Origin: Saccoglossus kowalevskii
Lineage: Eukaryota; Hemichordata; Enteropneusta; Harrimaniidae
NCBI RefSeq assembly: GCF_000003605.2
Contig: NW_003108091.1
Location: 276,119 to 336,066 of the forward strand
Direction of reading: 5' to 3'
Length of the DNA stretch: 59,948 bases
Below the pieces are notes generated by a model. It was not told the origin of the DNA, did not search any database, and saw nothing but the letters and a program-made list of their open reading frames with translations. Both the position numbers and the translations under genes were made by a program. Below, piece after piece: positions 58,109 to 59,948 of the stretch. Position 1 is the stretch's first letter, and each line of letters begins with the position of its first letter.

Positions 58109-58314
58109 TACTGTAAAATCCTCTATTTTCGCTGGAATTAATATTTGCTGAAAAAACTTTTGGGTGTTTTGTATGGAATTTATTTTGACTAATTTTTGGT
58201 AAGTTGAATATCAAATATATGAAATAGGTATATTAGTTGGATTTTATTTTCCCTGAAACCTTCAGAGAAAATAGCGAAAATTAATTCCATGCGAAAATAA
58301 ATTATTTTACAGTA
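58109..58314. mobile_element. MITE with TACTGTAAAAT ends, about 206 bp
   Basis: The left end TACTGTAAAATCCTCTATTT and the inverted right end TACTGTAAAATAATTTATTT are followed by TTCGC and GGAATTAAT on both sides. TA flanks each end. The ends are imperfect but similar over about 40 bases, and no coding frame is present. Confidence 0.8.
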
Positions 58315-59229
58315 TACAACAACCGTACTGAATCATGAATGGGTACTACACCACGGTACTTTGAAATGGGAAATATGACATGGGAATTTTCTGAGACACA
58401 GCAGTTGACTGGCCTACCCAGGGGGGAGTTGCATGACACGATTGGTCAAAATAATTATCTCATTTGCATAAATTAATATTCATGAGCAATGAAAAACTCG
58501 TCTTTTCAGTAAAATTGTGCCAAAATGCTTTCCGATAGCATACATGATAATTCTAAATTGACTGATTCTATCGCTATGAACTGAAAGAATAATCGAAAGA
58601 CTGATGTAAAGGTGTTTTTTGAGACTATTTTGATCAGACTCCAGCAAACTGTTGAAAGTAACTACTTTACCCTGATCATTGCAAGTTACAGAATTTATGG
58701 AGAATGCAGAGGCTAGTTTATATTTCACTCTAGTACTATTGCTCAAAATGTTTTCAGTGACTTTTGTCAGTGTCAAGTTACCTAATCAGTATGCATTTCG
58801 AGAAACGACAGTGTGTGTGTATGTGCAGTTTAAAATGGAACAATTTTGAATGCAATAAATGCACACGTAGAACTTGGGCTTCAGCAAGATACTGTGGCGT
58901 CAAACTGGCTGTCGATTGAATTGTATTGCACTAGACATAATTTTAGAGCCTGTATTTTTCTATGTTTTGTTAAGGATTATTCTGTAAAGAAATCGCTTCA
59001 AAACTTTCCATTCAGATCGAATGGCACCGTCTCATGCAAATCCCCTCTTGGAGATTGGCCATTTGACCTCATTATTATGCATACATTTGATTCTAAGCAA
59101 ATTACTATGGAAAGTTACATTACTAAATGAATATACCAGTAAATAACATTGCTGAGGGTTGCAAAAAGTAGGTATGTGACTATACGAGGAGCATGGTACT
59201 AGATCTATATAACACTTGTATTGATAGAA

Positions 59230-59325
59230 TTCCGGAATGTTCTACTTTCGCAGCCTAATTGCAGGTTTTTTCCAAAAAAACGTTGAAAAAACACAAGAAT
59301 TAGTAGAAATGTTCCTGTTTTGGGT
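59230..59325. repeat. direct repeat, left copy
   Basis: It shares GTTCTACTTTCGCA, CCTAA-TGCAGGTTTTT, AAAAAACACAAGAA and AGTAGAAATGTTCCTGTTTT with 59849-59948, about 620 bases downstream. Confidence 0.85.
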
Positions 59326-59848
59326 GGATTATTGATAGAGAATAATGTCTTTATTACAAAAATGCTGAAAAACCGTGAGTTTTTGCCTTAGTTATTTTTT
59401 TATTGGCAAAAAACTGCAAACTCGGCAAATTTGGTTGCACAACTTCTCTTTATGATATACACCCAGCAACACCGATGCCAGCTGACTGTGTACAAAAGTA
59501 TGAATAAAACTAGCCGAAAAAATCACAGAGGAGTTAAAAGCCGTTGCTGGTGAAAGGTTACCCCAACTTTGGGGTCAAATTTCTTGGTAATGAAAAAAGA
59601 TATCAAAAATTTGAGTAGTAACTTTGTGCCCACACTCAAGCTGAGTAGAATGAGCTATGTCTGAAGTGTTTTATCCCAAATTTGTAGGAGGAGATACAAA
59701 TTAGTTTTATTGGCTGTTGCTATGGTGAAAGGGAAGAGCATCGCCAGGCGATGGACGCGGGGATCTATGGCAACGACCGCATGTCCATAGAGGTCAAAAT
59801 ACGCGTTCTATTTTTACGCGTTAAATTTGGCTCTTCCGTATCACCCCC

Positions 59849-59948
59849 TCCGAAGTGTTCTACTTTCGCAACCTAACTGCAGGTTTTTCGAAAAACGTCG
59901 AAAAAACACAAGAAATAGTAGAAATGTTCCTGTTTTTTGGGCGGATTA
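59849..59948. repeat. direct repeat, right copy, cut by window end
   Basis: This is the partner of 59230-59325. The spacing of about 620 bases is consistent with a long tandem unit or the two ends of one element. More sequence to the right would decide. Confidence 0.85.

Larger units (their letters stand above)
56439..59948 (+). other. ninein-like first coding intron, incomplete
   Basis: No second coding exon was found before the window ends. Apart from the MITE and the direct repeats listed separately, the sequence shows no gene. Confidence 0.6.

Overview
This window is a piece of an animal nuclear genome. It is AT-rich, has GT-AG introns of about 0.3 to 4.9 kb, carries non-LTR retrotransposon and MITE debris, and contains a 669-base assembly gap. 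The compact introns, old retroelement fragments and vertebrate-like proteins suggest an invertebrate bilaterian, perhaps a marine deuterostome or lophotrochozoan; the sequence alone does not settle the species. No bacterial, organellar or CRISPR features are present.

Layout, left to right. (1) 1-4120: non-coding 3' flank of the first gene. (2) 4121-11847, minus strand: a complete seven-exon gene for a secretory-pathway kinase of the PKDCC/VLK family, 494 residues when joined, with every exon phase agreeing. Its short introns hold two notable palindromes. (3) 11848-15750: no gene recognised. (4) 15751-20145: a 4.2 kb degenerate APE-type LINE, bounded by a 118-bp direct repeat that looks like an unusually long target-site duplication. 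A 33-bp palindromic element has inserted in its endonuclease and made a 7-bp duplication. A second RT fragment of another LINE type follows at 20339-20702. (5) 21985-31459, plus strand: a complete eight-exon gene for the protein phosphatase 1 catalytic subunit, beta type (PPP1CB-like, 325 residues), with a CRE octamer just upstream of its ATG. Its introns are filled with tandem arrays, foldbacks and a TIR element. (6) 31460-39991: PPP1CB 3' flank, an N-gapped TIR element flanked by TTAA, and gene-free sequence. (7) 39992-55120, minus strand: a complete twelve-exon GTPBP2-like GTPase gene (560 residues) that includes a 27-nt microexon; its introns hold a MITE, a 31-bp palindrome-bearing array and tRNA-like modules. 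(8) 56256-56438, plus strand: the first coding exon of a ninein/ninein-like centrosomal protein, divergent from GTPBP2 across about 1.1 kb. The rest of the window is its first coding intron, with a MITE and a pair of direct repeats.

The four host genes act in unrelated processes: extracellular tyrosine phosphorylation, Ser/Thr dephosphorylation, a translational-GTPase-like protein, and microtubule anchoring. They do not form a pathway. PKDCC and PPP1CB are head to head but 10 kb apart, PPP1CB and GTPBP2 are tail to tail, and GTPBP2 and ninein are head to head, so only the last pair is placed to share a promoter. All exon calls come from reading splice sites and comparing with remembered family sequences; no alignment was run.
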